Source: Solidesulfovibrio sp. (GTDB lineage: Bacteria > Desulfobacterota > Desulfovibrionia > Desulfovibrionales > Desulfovibrionaceae). From it: a DNA stretch of 59,237 bases. The position numbers and the translations under genes were made by a program. The notes beneath the pieces were generated by a model. The model was given only the letters and a program-made list of their open reading frames with translations. It made no database searches and was not told the origin of the DNA. Shown here piece after piece: positions 1 through 10,481 of this stretch (position 1 is the first letter of the stretch; every line of letters starts with the position of its first letter). The stretch lies in contig NZ_JARKOZ010000106.1 of the NCBI RefSeq assembly GCF_029978005.1, forward strand, positions 1-59,237. The letters run 5' to 3'.

Positions 1-2
1 TG

Positions 3-326
3 CTCGCCGGCGGCGTGTTCAAGGGCGGCGACCTGGCCGCGCTTTTGCCCCTTCTACGCGAGCGCGTGGCCGCGGTCGGGCTTTTCGGGGCCAACCGCGA
101 GGTCTTCGAGGCGGCCTGGGCCGGTCAGGTGCCCCTTTTCCACGAACCCACCCTCGAGGCGGCCATGACGCGGCTTTACGCCGACGCCCGGCCCGGCGAC
201 GTGGTGCTCCTGTCCCCAGCCACGGCCAGCTTCGACCTCTACGACGGCTACAAGGCCCGGGGCCGGGACTTCCAGCGGGTGTTCGCCGGCCTGCCCATGG
301 ACAGGGACGCGGGAGAAAAGGCATGA
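3..326 (+). CDS. murD: UDP-N-acetylmuramoyl-L-alanine--D-glutamate ligase, C-terminal part
   Basis: This is the 3' end of murD; the 5' part lies outside the window. MurD adds D-glutamate to UDP-MurNAc-L-Ala in the cytoplasmic stage of peptidoglycan synthesis. The visible ~107 residues are the C-terminal Mur-ligase domain and include the family signature SPATASFDLYDGYKARG, which is the SPA-SFD-F--RG-F pattern of MurD. Its stop codon overlaps the ftsW start in an ATGA, which shows translational coupling and places it in the division/cell-wall operon. The reading frame is open from the window edge, so no start can be given. Confidence 0.93.
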   Translation, partial: LAGGVFKGGDLAALLPLLRERVAAVGLFGANREVFEAAWAGQVPLFHEPTLEAAMTRLYADARPGDVVLLSPATASFDLYDGYKARGRDFQRVFAGLPMDRDAGEKA

Positions 327-1450
327 GCACGGTGCGCGTGCCCACGGCGGAAAGCAGGCTGCCCGGGCGCTTCGACTTGTGGCTTCTGGGCGCGGCCCTG
401 ATGCTGGCCGGCCTTGGCCTGGTCATGGTCTTTTCCTCGAGCGGCGTCATGGCCGAGCGCTTAAACGGCAACCGCTATTATTTCTTCCAGCGCCAGGCCC
501 TGTTCGCCATGGTGAGCCTGGGGCTCATGACCATCTGCGCCTACATGCCGCGTCGGGTGCTCCACGGGCCGGTCTACCTCTGGCTTTTCGCCATCATCGG
601 TCTCCTCGTCCTCACCCTGGTGCCGCCCTTTTCGGTCAAGGCCGGCGGGGCGCGCCGCTGGATGCACCTGGGACCGGCCACCTTGCAGCCCATGGAGCTG
701 GCCAAGGTGGTGCTGGTCATGTACCTGGCCTATTTCTTCAGCCAGAAGCAGAAGCTCATCCGCTCCTTTTCCGTGGGTTTCATTCCGCCGGTCATGGTCA
801 CGGGCTTTCTCGGCCTCATCCTGCTGCTGCAGCCCGACTTCGGCGGCGCGGTCTTTCTCGGCATGCTCTTTTTTCTCATGAGCCTGGTCGGCGGCACGCG
901 CATCACCTACCTGGCCGTGTCCATGATGTTCGGCGTCGGGGCCATGGGGCTTCTCATCGCCTCCTCGCCCTACCGCTTCAAGCGCTGGTTCGCCTTCCTC
1001 GATCCTTTCAAGGACCCGCAGAACGTCGGCTACCAGCTCGTGCAGTCCTTCTACGCCTTCGGTTCGGGCGGCGTGGCCGGAGCGGGCTTCGGCGCGGGCA
1101 AGCAGAAGCTCTTCTACCTGCCCGAGGCCCACAACGACTTCATCATGGCCGTGCTCGGCGAGGAGCTGGGGTTCATCGGCATCTCCATCGTCTTCATCTG
1201 CATCGGCATCCTGCTGTGGCGTTCCTTCCGGGTGGCCCTGGCCCAGGACGACCTGCGCGACCGGTTCACGGCCTACGGCATGGCCCTGGTGCTCGGGCTC
1301 GGGTTTCTGCTCAATCTGGCCGTGGTGCTCGGCTGCGTGCCGCCCAAGGGCGTGGCCATGCCGTTTCTGAGCTACGGCGGCTCGAACCTGCTTTCCTGCT
1401 TCCTGTGCGTGGGCATCCTGCTCAACCTTTCGCGGAGCGCACGGACATGA
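323..1450 (+). CDS. ftsW: Septal peptidoglycan polymerase / SEDS protein FtsW
   Basis: A 375-aa SEDS-family membrane protein, the glycosyltransferase that polymerises septal peptidoglycan together with a class B PBP. The sequence has about ten hydrophobic segments. Near the N-terminus it reads [16 protein letters not shown], later [12 protein letters not shown], and near the C-terminus [16 protein letters not shown], all SEDS hallmarks. Length is normal for the family. The ATG overlaps the murD stop by four bases and the TGA overlaps the murG start (ATGA), so it is translated as part of the murD-ftsW-murG-murC chain. The position between murD and murG favours FtsW over its paralogue RodA. Confidence 0.95.
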   Translation: MSTVRVPTAESRLPGRFDLWLLGAALMLAGLGLVMVFSSSGVMAERLNGNRYYFFQRQALFAMVSLGLMTICAYMPRRVLHGPVYLWLFAIIGLLVLTLVPPFSVKAGGARRWMHLGPATLQPMELAKVVLVMYLAYFFSQKQKLIRSFSVGFIPPVMVTGFLGLILLLQPDFGGAVFLGMLFFLMSLVGGTRITYLAVSMMFGVGAMGLLIASSPYRFKRWFAFLDPFKDPQNVGYQLVQSFYAFGSGGVAGAGFGAGKQKLFYLPEAHNDFIMAVLGEELGFIGISIVFICIGILLWRSFRVALAQDDLRDRFTAYGMALVLGLGFLLNLAVVLGCVPPKGVAMPFLSYGGSNLLSCFLCVGILLNLSRSART

Positions 1451-2556
1451 CGCGCATCGTGCTGACCACGGGCGGCACCGGCGGCCACATCTTCCCGGCC
1501 CTGGCCGTGGCCGAGGCCTTGCGCGCCCGCCGCCCGGACGCCGAGGTCCTCTTCGTCGGCGGCCAGGGGCCCGAGGGGGCGCTGGCCGCCAAGGCGGGCC
1601 TGCCCTTCGTCGGCCTGCCGGCCAGCGGCGTTTTCGGCCGGGGGCTGCGCGCCCTGGCCGCGCCCTTCTGGATGCTCAAGGCCTTCGGTCTGGCCGTGCG
1701 GCTTTTCGGCAAGGCCCGCCCCGACGTGGTGGCCGGCTTCGGCGGCTACGCCGGGTTCATCCCTGTGGCCGCCGCCCGGCTCATGGGCATCCCCACGGCC
1801 ATCCACGAGCAAAACAGCGTCCCGGGCGTGACCAACCGGGTCCTCGGCCGCTTCGTGGACCTCGTTTGCGTCACCTACCCCGACGAAAAGGGGGCTTTCC
1901 CGGCCAAAAAGACCGAGCGCCTGGGCAACCCCATCCGGGGCGGCATCGCATCCGGAGCCCACGCCGCGTCGGAAGGGGAAGGCAGGCGCCTGCTCGTGCT
2001 CGGCGGCAGCCAGGGGGCCAGGGCCGTCAACGACGCCGTGGCCGACATCCTGCCCCGGCTGCTCGACGCCGGCGTCGGCGTGCGCCTCCAGGCCGGCCGG
2101 GCGGATTTCGAACGCATGCGCGGCCGCCTCGCCGCCGTCATGGCGGCGCGTCCCGACGCCCCCGGCGCGCCCAGGGTGATTCTCGAAAACTTCATCGAGG
2201 ACATGGCCGAGGCCTACGCCACGGCCGACCTCGTCCTGGCCCGGGCCGGGGCCACCACCCTGGCCGAGGCCACGGCCGCCGGCAAGCCGTGCCTGCTCAT
2301 TCCCTTTCCCTTCGCCACCCACGACCACCAGTCCGTCAACGCGGACTACCTGGCCCGCTCCGGCGCGGCCGTGGTGGTGGCCCAGAAGGACCTGCCGGGC
2401 GTCGACCTGGCGGCCATGCTTCTCGAACTTTTAAACGACCCGCAGCGCCTGGAGGCGATGTCCCGGGCCTCGGCCGCCGCCGCCCTGCCGGACGCGGCCG
2501 ACGCCGTGGCCGGGGCGCTGCTGCGGCTGGCCTCCTCGGGGGGAGGCGCGAAATGA
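1447..2556 (+). CDS. murG: Undecaprenyldiphospho-muramoylpentapeptide beta-N-acetylglucosaminyltransferase
   Basis: 369-aa GT28 transferase that adds GlcNAc to lipid I to make lipid II at the inner face of the membrane. The N-terminus reads [19 protein letters not shown], the first G-loop of MurG. Then comes [19 protein letters not shown], the acceptor-binding loop, and HEQNSVPG. The C-terminal donor domain has [12 protein letters not shown] and [21 protein letters not shown]. The chosen ATG at 1447 overlaps the ftsW stop; a longer frame upstream is only a shadow of ftsW. The stop overlaps the murC ATG (ATGA). All residues expected for function appear present. Confidence 0.96.
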   Translation: MTRIVLTTGGTGGHIFPALAVAEALRARRPDAEVLFVGGQGPEGALAAKAGLPFVGLPASGVFGRGLRALAAPFWMLKAFGLAVRLFGKARPDVVAGFGGYAGFIPVAAARLMGIPTAIHEQNSVPGVTNRVLGRFVDLVCVTYPDEKGAFPAKKTERLGNPIRGGIASGAHAASEGEGRRLLVLGGSQGARAVNDAVADILPRLLDAGVGVRLQAGRADFERMRGRLAAVMAARPDAPGAPRVILENFIEDMAEAYATADLVLARAGATTLAEATAAGKPCLLIPFPFATHDHQSVNADYLARSGAAVVVAQKDLPGVDLAAMLLELLNDPQRLEAMSRASAAAALPDAADAVAGALLRLASSGGGAK

Positions 2557-3965
2557 CCATCCACGCCAACGCGGCTTGCGGCCCCGGGGCCATGCGCACC
2601 AAGGTCCGCAAGATCCATATGATCGGCATCGGCGGTTCGGGCATGAGCGGCATCGCCGAAGTGCTCCTGAACCTCGGCTACGAGGTCTCGGGTTCGGACC
2701 TGGCCATGGGCGCGGCCGTCAAGCGCCTGGGGGGCCTTGGCGCGAACATCTCCATCGGCCACGGCCGGGAGAACCTCGGCGAGGCCGACGTGGTGGTCAA
2801 ATCCACGGCCGTGGCCGCGGACAATCCCGAGGTGACCGCCGCCCGCGAGCGCGGCATCCCGGTCATCCCCCGGGCCGAAATGCTCTCCGAGCTCATGCGC
2901 CTGCGCACCGGCATCGCCGTGGCCGGCACCCACGGCAAGACCACCACCACCTCGCTTCTGGCCACCATCTTCACCGAGGCCGGCTTCGACCCCACGGTCA
3001 TCATCGGCGGCCGCCTCAACGCCTACGGGGCCAACGCCCGTCTGGGCCAGGGCGAGTACCTGCTGGCCGAGGCCGACGAATCCGACGGCTCGTTTTTGTG
3101 CCTGTCGCCCATCGCCTCGGTGGTCACCAACGTGGACGCCGACCACCTGGACCACTACGCGGGCATCGAAGCCATCGACGACGCCTTCGTGGAATTTCTC
3201 AATCGCATCCCGTTCTACGGCGTGGCCGTGGTCTGCCTGGACGACCCGGGCGTGGCCCGCATCCTGCCCCGGGTCAACCGCCCCGTGCTGTCCTACGGCT
3301 TCGGGGAGAAGGCCCGGCTTCGCGGCACGGTCCTCGAGACCGGCGACGCCAGCCGCTTCCGCGTGAGCCTGGACGGCAACGACCTCGGCGAGATGCGCCT
3401 CAATCACCCCGGCCGCCACAACGTGCAAAACGCCCTGGGGGCCATAGGCATATCCATCGAGGCCGGGATCCCGGTGCCGGTCATCGCCGAGGCCCTGGCC
3501 AAGTTCGGCGGCGTGGGTCGGCGCTTCGAGCGCAAGGGCGAGCGCGCCGGGGTCACGGTCATCGACGACTACGGCCACCATCCGGCCGAGATCAAGGCGA
3601 CCCTGGCCGCGGCCAAGGCCGTCTACCCCGGCCGCCGGCTGGTGGTGGCCTTCCAGCCCCACCGGTTCTCGCGCACCAAGGCGCTTTTCGGCGCTTTTTG
3701 CACCTGCTTCGCCGGGGCGGACAGCCTGCTTCTGACCGAGATCTACCCGGCCTCGGAAGCGCCCATCCCGGGAGTCAGCGGCGAGAGTCTGGCCCAGGGC
3801 ATCCGGCAGGTGAGCAGGACGGACGTGTCCTACTACCGCGATTTCGCGGCCATGGAGGCGGCGCTGCCCGGAATCCTGCGCCCGGGCGACGTGCTCATGA
3901 CCCTTGGCGCGGGCAGCATCTGGCAGGTGGGCGCGCACTACCTGGAGGCGGGTGGTGCCGCTTGA
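2553..3965 (+). CDS. murC: UDP-N-acetylmuramate--L-alanine ligase
   Basis: 470-aa Mur ligase that attaches the first amino acid, L-Ala, to UDP-MurNAc. It has the N-terminal dinucleotide-type loop [17 protein letters not shown] and the ATP loop [14 protein letters not shown]. The metal/substrate region is DESDGSFL then [11 protein letters not shown], and the C-terminal domain starts near [14 protein letters not shown]. These are the diagnostic MurC motifs. The ATG at 2553 overlaps the murG stop; upstream open frame is a shadow. The end overlaps the GTG start of murB. A ~15-residue extension precedes the usual MurC start, so Met15 (2595) is an alternative start. Confidence 0.96.
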   Translation: MTIHANAACGPGAMRTKVRKIHMIGIGGSGMSGIAEVLLNLGYEVSGSDLAMGAAVKRLGGLGANISIGHGRENLGEADVVVKSTAVAADNPEVTAARERGIPVIPRAEMLSELMRLRTGIAVAGTHGKTTTTSLLATIFTEAGFDPTVIIGGRLNAYGANARLGQGEYLLAEADESDGSFLCLSPIASVVTNVDADHLDHYAGIEAIDDAFVEFLNRIPFYGVAVVCLDDPGVARILPRVNRPVLSYGFGEKARLRGTVLETGDASRFRVSLDGNDLGEMRLNHPGRHNVQNALGAIGISIEAGIPVPVIAEALAKFGGVGRRFERKGERAGVTVIDDYGHHPAEIKATLAAAKAVYPGRRLVVAFQPHRFSRTKALFGAFCTCFAGADSLLLTEIYPASEAPIPGVSGESLAQGIRQVSRTDVSYYRDFAAMEAALPGILRPGDVLMTLGAGSIWQVGAHYLEAGGAA

Positions 3966-4842
3966 GCTCAGGCCCGGGCCGCTTCTGGCGGACCGGACCA
4001 CCTTGCGCCTGGGCGGACGCGCCCTGGCGGAAGTCGTCTTCACCCGGCCCGAGGAGGCCGAAGGGTTGGGAGACGTCCTGGCCGGACAGGGCGGCGCGCC
4101 CTTCGTGCTGGGCGGCGGCAGCAACGTCCTGGCCAGGGACGGCGAGGTGCCGCTGGTGATCGTGAGCCCTCGCCTCGCGGGCGAGCCCGTGATCCTGCAC
4201 GAGCGGCCCGAAGGCAAGATCCGGGTGCGGGTCGGGGCCGGGGTCAAGCTCCAGCGGCTGGTGGCCTGGCTGGCCACCCAGGGCCTGGCCGGCCTCGGCG
4301 GACTGGTCGGCGTGCCCGGGAGCGTGGGCGGGGCCGTGGCCGGCAACGCCGGTTCCTACGGCGAGGCCATGGGCGAGGTCCTGGCCCGGGTGCGGGTCTG
4401 GTCGCCGGAGACGGGTCTGGCCTGGATTTCGCGCCAGGGGTTTTCCACCGCCTACCGGCGGTTCGCGCTCACTGGCGTAGCGGGATTTTTCGTGGTGCTG
4501 GAGGCCGAGATCGACTGCGAGGTGGACGAGCCCATCGCCATCCGCCAGGCGATGATCGCCCACCTGAAGCAGAAAAAGGCCAGCCAGCCCATCACCGCGG
4601 CCACGGCCGGGTGCGTGTTCAAGAATCCGCCGGGCGAGGCGGCCTGGAAGCTGCTCGAGGCGGCCGGGTTTCGCGGCAAGCGGCTTGGAGGCATGGGGTT
4701 TTCCGAGAAACACGCCAACTTTTTGGTGAATTTCGGTGGAGGTACGGGCAGGGAGGCGCTTTCGCTCCTCGCGTCGGCAAGGGAGGCCGTGCGGGAGAAA
4801 AGCGGACATGAACTGGAACTGGAAGTGAGGGTGACGCCATGA
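3955..4842 (+). CDS. murB: UDP-N-acetylenolpyruvoylglucosamine reductase
   Basis: About 295-aa FAD flavoenzyme that reduces UDP-GlcNAc-enolpyruvate to UDP-MurNAc. FAD-binding motifs are visible: [21 protein letters not shown] and [22 protein letters not shown]. The substrate/catalytic part has [14 protein letters not shown] and [10 protein letters not shown]. The frame is open to 3904, but I place the start at the GTG at 3955 because a GGAGG at 3944-3948 sits six bases upstream, and the extra residues are murC shadow. GTG 3952 is the alternative. It overlaps the murC 3' end and is coupled to ftsQ by ATGA. The GCVFKN segment suggests the type II (SYG-less) MurB variant. Confidence 0.93.
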   Translation: MPLELRPGPLLADRTTLRLGGRALAEVVFTRPEEAEGLGDVLAGQGGAPFVLGGGSNVLARDGEVPLVIVSPRLAGEPVILHERPEGKIRVRVGAGVKLQRLVAWLATQGLAGLGGLVGVPGSVGGAVAGNAGSYGEAMGEVLARVRVWSPETGLAWISRQGFSTAYRRFALTGVAGFFVVLEAEIDCEVDEPIAIRQAMIAHLKQKKASQPITAATAGCVFKNPPGEAAWKLLEAAGFRGKRLGGMGFSEKHANFLVNFGGGTGREALSLLASAREAVREKSGHELELEVRVTP

Positions 4843-5780
4843 ACGTCAGGGTCGGAACGCTTTCCGGACTGGGGGTGGGAGGAGCGAGCAAGAAACGCCG
4901 CAACGGCTATGCGGGCGCGACGCCGCGCGTGACGGTCAAGAGCCGGGTGGTCAAATCCAAGGGGAACCGCAACCGCAATTCCCGCGGCGAATGCACCCTG
5001 CGCCTGCCGGCGGTGAGCATCGGCGGGGTGGGGCGGCTTTTCACCCGGGCCGTGTCCATGGCCTTCATGGGGGCGCTGGTGCTGGCCGTGAGCGTGGCCT
5101 TGCTGGCCGGCTACCGTTGGCTGACCACCATCAACTATTTCGCCCTGCAAAGCGCCACGGTCACGGGCTGTTCCCGGCTTTCCGAGGAGCATATCCGGCA
5201 GTTGGCCGGGCTGACCCCCGGGGTCAACGTGCTGTCGCTGTCCATGGACCGCATGCGGGCCGAGCTGGCCCGGGAGCCCTGGGTGGATTCGGTGTCCGTC
5301 AAGCGCGTTTTGCCTGGGACCGTCGTCATCGATGTGAAGGAAAAGGCCCCTTCCTATCTTGTGCAGTATCAGGGAACCCTCTATTACGCCGATGAGGTCG
5401 GACGCATCATCGACAAGGTCGAGCCCGGGCAGTTCGTTTCGCTGCCCCAGATCGAGGTCGAGGCCGGCATGGAAAAGCATCTGGCCCTGCTGGCCGATCT
5501 GCGTCGGGCCGTGGCCGAGCACCAGGTCCCCTTCGACTTCGGGCAGATCGCCTGGCTGCGCCTCAGCTGGGGCCGGGGCCTGGAGATCCGCCTCATGGAC
5601 CCGGGCATCCTTTTGTGCCTGGGCTCCAAGGAATGGCGGCGCAATCTTTCGCGCATGAACCTCGTCTGGACGGACCTGCGCCGGCGCGGGGAGCTGGACA
5701 AGGTCGGGCTCATCACCTCCGAGGGGGACAAGGTCTGGGTGGAGAAACGCGGCAATTCGGGGGAAATGTCGCAAGGCTAG
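4839..5780 (+). CDS. ftsQ: Cell division protein FtsQ/DivIB
   Basis: 313-aa bitopic divisome protein that links early and late division proteins in the periplasm. A basic cytoplasmic N-terminus of ~65 residues is followed by one membrane segment (about residues 70-92, around MAFMGALVLAVSVALLAGY). A POTRA domain comes next (FALQSATVTGCSRLSEEHIRQLAGL ... NVLSL in the usual order), then the FtsQ domain with EPWVDSVSVKRVLPGTVVIDV. The start overlaps the murB stop (ATGA). ddl, which separates murB and ftsQ in many bacteria, is absent here. A 250-bp gap before ftsA suggests a new transcription unit may begin there. Confidence 0.9.
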   Translation: MNVRVGTLSGLGVGGASKKRRNGYAGATPRVTVKSRVVKSKGNRNRNSRGECTLRLPAVSIGGVGRLFTRAVSMAFMGALVLAVSVALLAGYRWLTTINYFALQSATVTGCSRLSEEHIRQLAGLTPGVNVLSLSMDRMRAELAREPWVDSVSVKRVLPGTVVIDVKEKAPSYLVQYQGTLYYADEVGRIIDKVEPGQFVSLPQIEVEAGMEKHLALLADLRRAVAEHQVPFDFGQIAWLRLSWGRGLEIRLMDPGILLCLGSKEWRRNLSRMNLVWTDLRRRGELDKVGLITSEGDKVWVEKRGNSGEMSQG

Positions 5781-6030
5781 GGTTACGGTCTTGAAAGGTG
5801 CCTGGCATCCTTCAAGGAAGGTCAAATTTTTAAGAACGTTGTGCTTTGACTCCGTCCGCTTGTGCTTTGAGGATACGAGGCTAGGGGACCAAGGAGCGGG
5901 AAACGGCGGCATCGGGGGTCCTGCTCGCTCCGGGGGGGGCGATTTAGGACATGAAATCGTCGCGCGTTTGACGTAGAACCGAGCGCGGGCGATACCGACG
6001 CCGCGAGTGGAAACGTTCAGGGAGCGGTTT
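5781..6030 (+). promoter_or_regulatory. ftsQ-ftsA intergenic region with possible promoter
   Basis: This 250-bp gap breaks an otherwise overlapping operon. It is locally AT-richer than its surroundings (around 5820-5850) and contains TTGACT at 5846-5851, which matches a -35 box. A -10 candidate, GATACG at 5872, is poor and too far away (20-base spacer). No coding region is convincing. A promoter for ftsA-ftsZ is plausible by position and common in other bacteria, but the sequence support is weak. The ftsA ribosome site is AGGGAG just before 6031. Confidence 0.35.
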
Positions 6031-7257
6031 ATGGCCAGGTCGGAACTTATTGTCGGACTCGATATCGGCACCACCAAAATCTGCGTGGTCGTCGGCGAAC
6101 TCTCGCCCGAGGGCGTGGACGTGGTGGGCATCGGCACCAGCCCCTCCACGGGTCTGCGCAAGGGCGTGGTGGTCAATATCGAGCAGACCGTGCAATCCAT
6201 CAAGAAGGCCCTCGAAGAGGCCGAGCTCATGGCCGGGTGCGAGATCCGCTCGGTCTACGCCGGCATCGCCGGCAGCCACATCAAGGGCTTCAACAGCCAC
6301 GGGGTCATCGCCGTCAAGGGCGGCGAGGTCGGCCCCCGGGACATCGAGCGGGTCATCGACGCGGCCAAGGCCGTGGCCATACCGCTCGACCGGGAGGTCA
6401 TCCACATCCTGCCCCAGGAATTCATCGTCGACGACCAGCGCGGCATCGCCGACCCCCTGGGCATGGCCGGCGTGCGCCTGGAAGTGCGCGTGCACATCGT
6501 CACCGGCGCGGTCACCAGCGCCCAGAACATCATCCGTTCCTGCCACCGGGCGGGCCTGGACGTCTCGGACATCGTGCTCGAATCCCTGGCTTCGTCCAAG
6601 GCCGTGCTCACGGGCGAGGAACGCGAAATCGGCGTGGCCTTGGTGGACCTCGGCGGCGGCACCACGGATCTGGCCATTTTCGCCAATGATTCCATCAAGC
6701 ATACCGCGGTGTTGGCCCTTGGCGGCACCAATTTGACCAACGACATCGCCTTTGGCCTGCGCACGCCCATGGCCTCGGCGGAAAAGATCAAGATCAAGTA
6801 TGGTTGCGCCCTGGCCGAGATGGTGCCAAAAGACGAGGTCATCGAGGTCATGAGCGTCGGGGGGAGGGAGCCCCGCCGACTCTCGCGACAGGTGTTGGCC
6901 GAGATATGCGAGCCCCGCGTGGAGGAGATGCTGGCGCTGGTGGACCAGGAGCTCATCCGCTCGGGCATGAAGAACCAGATCGGCGCGGGCGTGGTGCTTA
7001 CGGGCGGCACGGCGCTGATCGAGGGCATCCAGGAACTGGGCGAACAGATATTCAACCTGCCCACGCGCATCGGCTACCCGGACAAGGTCGGGGGCCTCAA
7101 GGACGTGGTCAACAGCCCCATGTACGCCACGGCGGTGGGGCTGCTCATGTTCGGCGCGGAAAAGGAAGGCGTGGAACAGCGGTTTCGTATCCGCGACGAG
7201 AATGTCTTCAACCGCATTCTGGGGAGGATGCGGAAATGGTTCGTGGACGTGAAGTAG
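6031..7257 (+). CDS. ftsA: Cell division protein FtsA
   Basis: 408-aa actin-like ATPase that tethers FtsZ polymers to the membrane. The phosphate-1 loop VGLDIGTTKICVVVGE is at the N-terminus. Phosphate-2 is VALVDLGGGTTDLAIF, the adenosine motif is GAGVVLTGGTALIEGI, and the SHS2/1C domain lies between (GIAGSHIKGFNSHGVIAV). The C-terminus ENVFNRILGRMRKWFVDV is amphipathic, as expected for the membrane-targeting helix. I take ATG 6031, which has a purine-rich AGGGAG upstream, over an in-frame GTG at 6007. ftsZ follows after ~60 bases. Confidence 0.95.
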   Translation: MARSELIVGLDIGTTKICVVVGELSPEGVDVVGIGTSPSTGLRKGVVVNIEQTVQSIKKALEEAELMAGCEIRSVYAGIAGSHIKGFNSHGVIAVKGGEVGPRDIERVIDAAKAVAIPLDREVIHILPQEFIVDDQRGIADPLGMAGVRLEVRVHIVTGAVTSAQNIIRSCHRAGLDVSDIVLESLASSKAVLTGEEREIGVALVDLGGGTTDLAIFANDSIKHTAVLALGGTNLTNDIAFGLRTPMASAEKIKIKYGCALAEMVPKDEVIEVMSVGGREPRRLSRQVLAEICEPRVEEMLALVDQELIRSGMKNQIGAGVVLTGGTALIEGIQELGEQIFNLPTRIGYPDKVGGLKDVVNSPMYATAVGLLMFGAEKEGVEQRFRIRDENVFNRILGRMRKWFVDVK

Positions 7258-7318
7258 TCTGCGAGTGGCTGGCCTTTCGGGGGATTCACAGGGAGATTCG
7301 CTAGGGGGAGATTAGAAG

Positions 7319-8617
7319 ATGGAATATTTGGAACTTGACCAGGGCTCCAACGCCCGCATCAAGGTCATCGGCTGCGGCGGCGGCGGCGGAAACGCCGTGG
7401 AGAACATGATTTGTTCCGCCATGTCCGGCGTGACCTTCATCACCGCCAATACCGACATCCAGGCCTTGCAGAAGTCCCAGGCCGAATACCGCATCCAACT
7501 CGGCGAGAAGCTCACCAAGGGCCTCGGCGCGGGGGCCAACCCCGACGTCGGCCGCGACGCCGCCCTGGAGAGCATCGACGCCATCCGCGCCGCCATCGGC
7601 GATTGCGACATGGTCTTCGTCACCGCCGGCATGGGCGGCGGCACCGGCACCGGCGCCGCCCCGGTCGTGGCCCAGGTGGCCAAGGAGGCCGGGGCGCTCA
7701 CCGTGGCCGTGGTCACCAAACCCTTCTATTTCGAGGGCAAGAAACGCCTGCTCTCGGCCGAGAAGGGCGTGCAGGCCCTTCGGGACGTGGTGGACTCCAT
7801 CATCACCATTCCCAACGACCGCCTGCTGTCGCTGGCCTCCAAGAAGGCCACCTTCATCGAGATGCTCAAAAAAGCCGACGAGATCCTTTATTTCGCGGTC
7901 AAGGGCATCTCCGACCTGATCATGGTCCCGGGCCTGATCAACCTGGACTTCGCCGACGTGAAGGCCGTGATGAGCGAGATGGGCCTGGCCATGATGGGCT
8001 TCGGCACCGCGCGCGGCGAGTCCCGCGCCCGGGAGGCCGCGCTCAAGGCCATCACCAGCCCCTTGCTCGAAGACGTCACCATCGACGGCGCGCGCGGCGT
8101 GCTCATGAACATCACCTGCGGCCCGGACCTCACCATCGAGGAAGTGGACGAAGCCGCCTCCACCATCACCGAGGCCGTGCACGAGGACGCCAAAGTCTTC
8201 TTCGGCACCGTCTTCGACCCCGACGCCACGGACGAGATGCGCATCACCGTCATCGCCACGGGCATCGAATCGGCCATGCAGCGCGACGCCGCGCCGGCCC
8301 AGAAGCGCGAGGAGCAGCAGAAGTCCGTGGAAGTGATCACCAGCCTGTCCCGGCAAAAGCCGGCCACCCCGCCCATGGGCGGAGGCGGCGGCGGAGGCGG
8401 CGGCGTGCAGAGCCCGCGCAGCATGCGCGTGCTGTCCAGCCAGCAGGCCAACGACTACAACATCCCGGCCTACCTGCGCAAAGGCGGCAAGAAGGGCAAC
8501 CCCGAGGCCGCCCTGTCCCAGAGCGCCATCAAGGCCCAGCCCGCCGGCGAGGAGGAGTTCCTCTTCGACGAGGAGGAGTTCGAGATTCCCTCCTTCATCC
8601 GCATGCAGGCGGATTAG
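7319..8617 (+). CDS. ftsZ: Cell division protein FtsZ
   Basis: 432-aa tubulin-like GTPase that forms the Z ring. Motifs include [17 protein letters not shown] at the N-terminus, TANTDIQAL, and the tubulin signature [18 protein letters not shown]. The T7 loop is [13 protein letters not shown]. The C-terminal linker (about residues 325-415) contains a run of nine glycines after PPM, then a conserved tail [16 protein letters not shown], where EIPSFIR is the FtsA/ZipA-binding peptide. A strong Shine-Dalgarno (GGGGGAG) precedes the ATG. It ends the division cluster. Confidence 0.97.
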   Translation: MEYLELDQGSNARIKVIGCGGGGGNAVENMICSAMSGVTFITANTDIQALQKSQAEYRIQLGEKLTKGLGAGANPDVGRDAALESIDAIRAAIGDCDMVFVTAGMGGGTGTGAAPVVAQVAKEAGALTVAVVTKPFYFEGKKRLLSAEKGVQALRDVVDSIITIPNDRLLSLASKKATFIEMLKKADEILYFAVKGISDLIMVPGLINLDFADVKAVMSEMGLAMMGFGTARGESRAREAALKAITSPLLEDVTIDGARGVLMNITCGPDLTIEEVDEAASTITEAVHEDAKVFFGTVFDPDATDEMRITVIATGIESAMQRDAAPAQKREEQQKSVEVITSLSRQKPATPPMGGGGGGGGGVQSPRSMRVLSSQQANDYNIPAYLRKGGKKGNPEAALSQSAIKAQPAGEEEFLFDEEEFEIPSFIRMQAD

Positions 8618-8620
8618 CGG

Positions 8621-8641
8621 GGCGTCCGTAAAAAAGACGCC
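8621..8641 (+). terminator. Weak hairpin after ftsZ
   Basis: GGCGTC at 8621-8626 pairs with GACGCC at 8636-8641 across a 9-base A-rich loop, four bases after the ftsZ stop. The downstream sequence has only a short T stretch (TATTTTC). It is placed where a terminator for the mur-fts operon would be expected, but the stem is short. Confidence 0.4.
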
Positions 8642-8791
8642 GGTATTTTCGGGGGCAGGGTCGGTTGAACCTGTTGCCGACGGGAGTGCTCCCCTTCGTT
8701 TCCGGAGATGCGATCCGGGCGCGGAGGGCTCGTCCCTTTGCGCCGGCTCCGTCCGGGGAGCCCCGGCGCCCCGGGACGGCTGGAAGGACCT

Positions 8792-10459
8792 TTGAGCGAA
8801 AAGACGCGGGCGAGGGTCCATTTCGGGCTGGACAGGCCCGATATACGCGATTTCGGCGGTCGGCTGCCCGTGGCCCTGGCCGTGCCGGGCGACGTCGCCC
8901 TGGCGCTCTCGGCCCTGGGCTGGCAGGCGGCCTGGCGACTGCTGACGGAAAATCCGGCCCTGGCCGTGGAGCGCGTGTTCTGCCGTCCGGACCGGCCGCC
9001 CGTCGCCGAGGATTCCGGCCTCCCCCTGGCCCGGTTCCCGGTGGTCGCCTTTTCGCTGTGCTACGAGGAAGACTACCTGCCCGTGGCGGCGGCCCTGGTC
9101 GCCGCGGGCATCCCCCTGCGAGCCGAGGCGCGGCCCGACTTTCCCATCGTCATGGGAGGCGGGCCGCTTTCCTTCATCAATCCCGCGCCCATCCTGCCGG
9201 CGCTGGACCTGCTCTACGTCGGCGAGGCCGAGGCCGGGCTGGCCCAGGTCATGGACAGGCTGCGCCGCGCCGCCCTCGCCGGTGCCGACAAGGCCGCGTG
9301 CCTTGACGCCGTGGCCGGCCTGCCGGGCGTGCTCGCGCCCGGGCGCACGAAAACGCCCGTGGCCCGCACCGTGGCCCGCTGCGCCGAGGCCCCGGCCGTG
9401 CTGGCCGAGCCGGTCCATTCCTGCTTCGTCTCCGGCCACGCCGCCTTCCGCGACATGTTCCTGGTCGAGGTCAACCGGGGCTGCCCCTACGGCTGCCGCT
9501 TCTGCGCCGCCGGCTACGTCTACCGCCCGCCGCGCCAGGCCAGGCTTTCCGACCTCCAAGCGCTCATCGAGGACGTCTCGCCGCGCAAGGTGGGGCTCGT
9601 GGGCACGGCGCTGACGGACTGGCCGGACCTGCTGCCGTTTCTCGGCTGGCTGAAGGCGCGGGGCACGAAGTTCTCCCTGTCCTCCGTCCGGGCCGACGGC
9701 GTCACCCCGGAACTCCTTTCCGTCCTTCGCGAGGCCGGCCTTCGCACCCTGACCCTGGCCCTGGAGGCCCCTAGCGACCGGCTGCGCCGTGCCGCCAACA
9801 AGCGCCTGTCCGTGGAGGCGCTGCTCCGCGCCGTGTCCCTGGCCGGCAAGCACGGCGTCAACCACTTGAAGTTCTACCTCATCGTCGGCTGGCCCGGCGA
9901 GGAGGAGGCCGATTTCGAGGCCCTCGCGCCGTTGCTTGGGCAAATCGCCGAGGCCGCTTCCATCGGCGTGGGCAAGCGGGGCGTGGCCCATGCCACGCTC
10001 TCCGTCAATCCCCTGGTGCCCAAGCCCGCAACGCCCATGCAGTGGGCCCCCATGGCCTCCGAGGCGGCCATCGAGGCGGCCTACGCCCGGGTGCGCGCCG
10101 CCGCCAAGCCGCTGAAGGGCTTCAAGGTGGAGGTGGAAAACGCCTCGGCCGCCCGTCTGCAAGGGCTTCTCGCCCGGGGCGACGCGGCCCTGTTCGGGCT
10201 CGTCGAAAAGGCCCTGGAGGCGGGGAGCTTTCGCCGGGCGCTCAAGACCTGGGACGGCGACGTGGCCGCCTACCTCGACCGCGACCGCCCCCGCGACGAG
10301 GTCTTCCCCTGGGACGTGGTGGACGTGGGCGTCTCGCGCGACTTCCTGTGGCGCGAGTGGGAGCGCTACCGCGAGGGCGTGCCCACGGCCAAATGCCCGC
10401 CCGCCGGCTGCGGCGACTGCCGCCGCTGCGGCGTTTACGCGCGCGGGGAGAAGGGGTAA
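8792..10459 (+). CDS. B12-binding-type radical SAM protein
   Basis: About 555-aa protein with an N-terminal cobalamin-binding-like fold followed by a radical SAM domain. The N-terminal region has the PIVMGGGPLSFINPAPI and YVGEAEAGLAQV stretches typical of B12-binding radical SAM proteins. The [4Fe-4S] motif is CPYGCRFC (CX3CX2C) preceded by VEVNRG. Later come TLALEAPSDRLRRAANK and FYLIVGWPGEE. The C-terminus holds a cysteine cluster (CPPAGCGDCRRCGVYA) that may bind another cluster. The open frame reaches 8708, but its first ~28 residues look non-native. I prefer TTG 8792, preceded by GGAAGGA. Substrate is unknown. Confidence 0.8.
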   Translation: MSEKTRARVHFGLDRPDIRDFGGRLPVALAVPGDVALALSALGWQAAWRLLTENPALAVERVFCRPDRPPVAEDSGLPLARFPVVAFSLCYEEDYLPVAAALVAAGIPLRAEARPDFPIVMGGGPLSFINPAPILPALDLLYVGEAEAGLAQVMDRLRRAALAGADKAACLDAVAGLPGVLAPGRTKTPVARTVARCAEAPAVLAEPVHSCFVSGHAAFRDMFLVEVNRGCPYGCRFCAAGYVYRPPRQARLSDLQALIEDVSPRKVGLVGTALTDWPDLLPFLGWLKARGTKFSLSSVRADGVTPELLSVLREAGLRTLTLALEAPSDRLRRAANKRLSVEALLRAVSLAGKHGVNHLKFYLIVGWPGEEEADFEALAPLLGQIAEAASIGVGKRGVAHATLSVNPLVPKPATPMQWAPMASEAAIEAAYARVRAAAKPLKGFKVEVENASAARLQGLLARGDAALFGLVEKALEAGSFRRALKTWDGDVAAYLDRDRPRDEVFPWDVVDVGVSRDFLWREWERYREGVPTAKCPPAGCGDCRRCGVYARGEKG

Positions 10460-10481
10460 TCCGGCGGCGAAGGAGTCCGCC

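Noticed and set aside
379-2556. Very long frames overlapping ftsW-murC (for example 725 and 699 aa)
   Set aside because: They extend real genes into shifted frames of high-GC DNA, giving Arg/Pro/Gly-rich translations without motifs.
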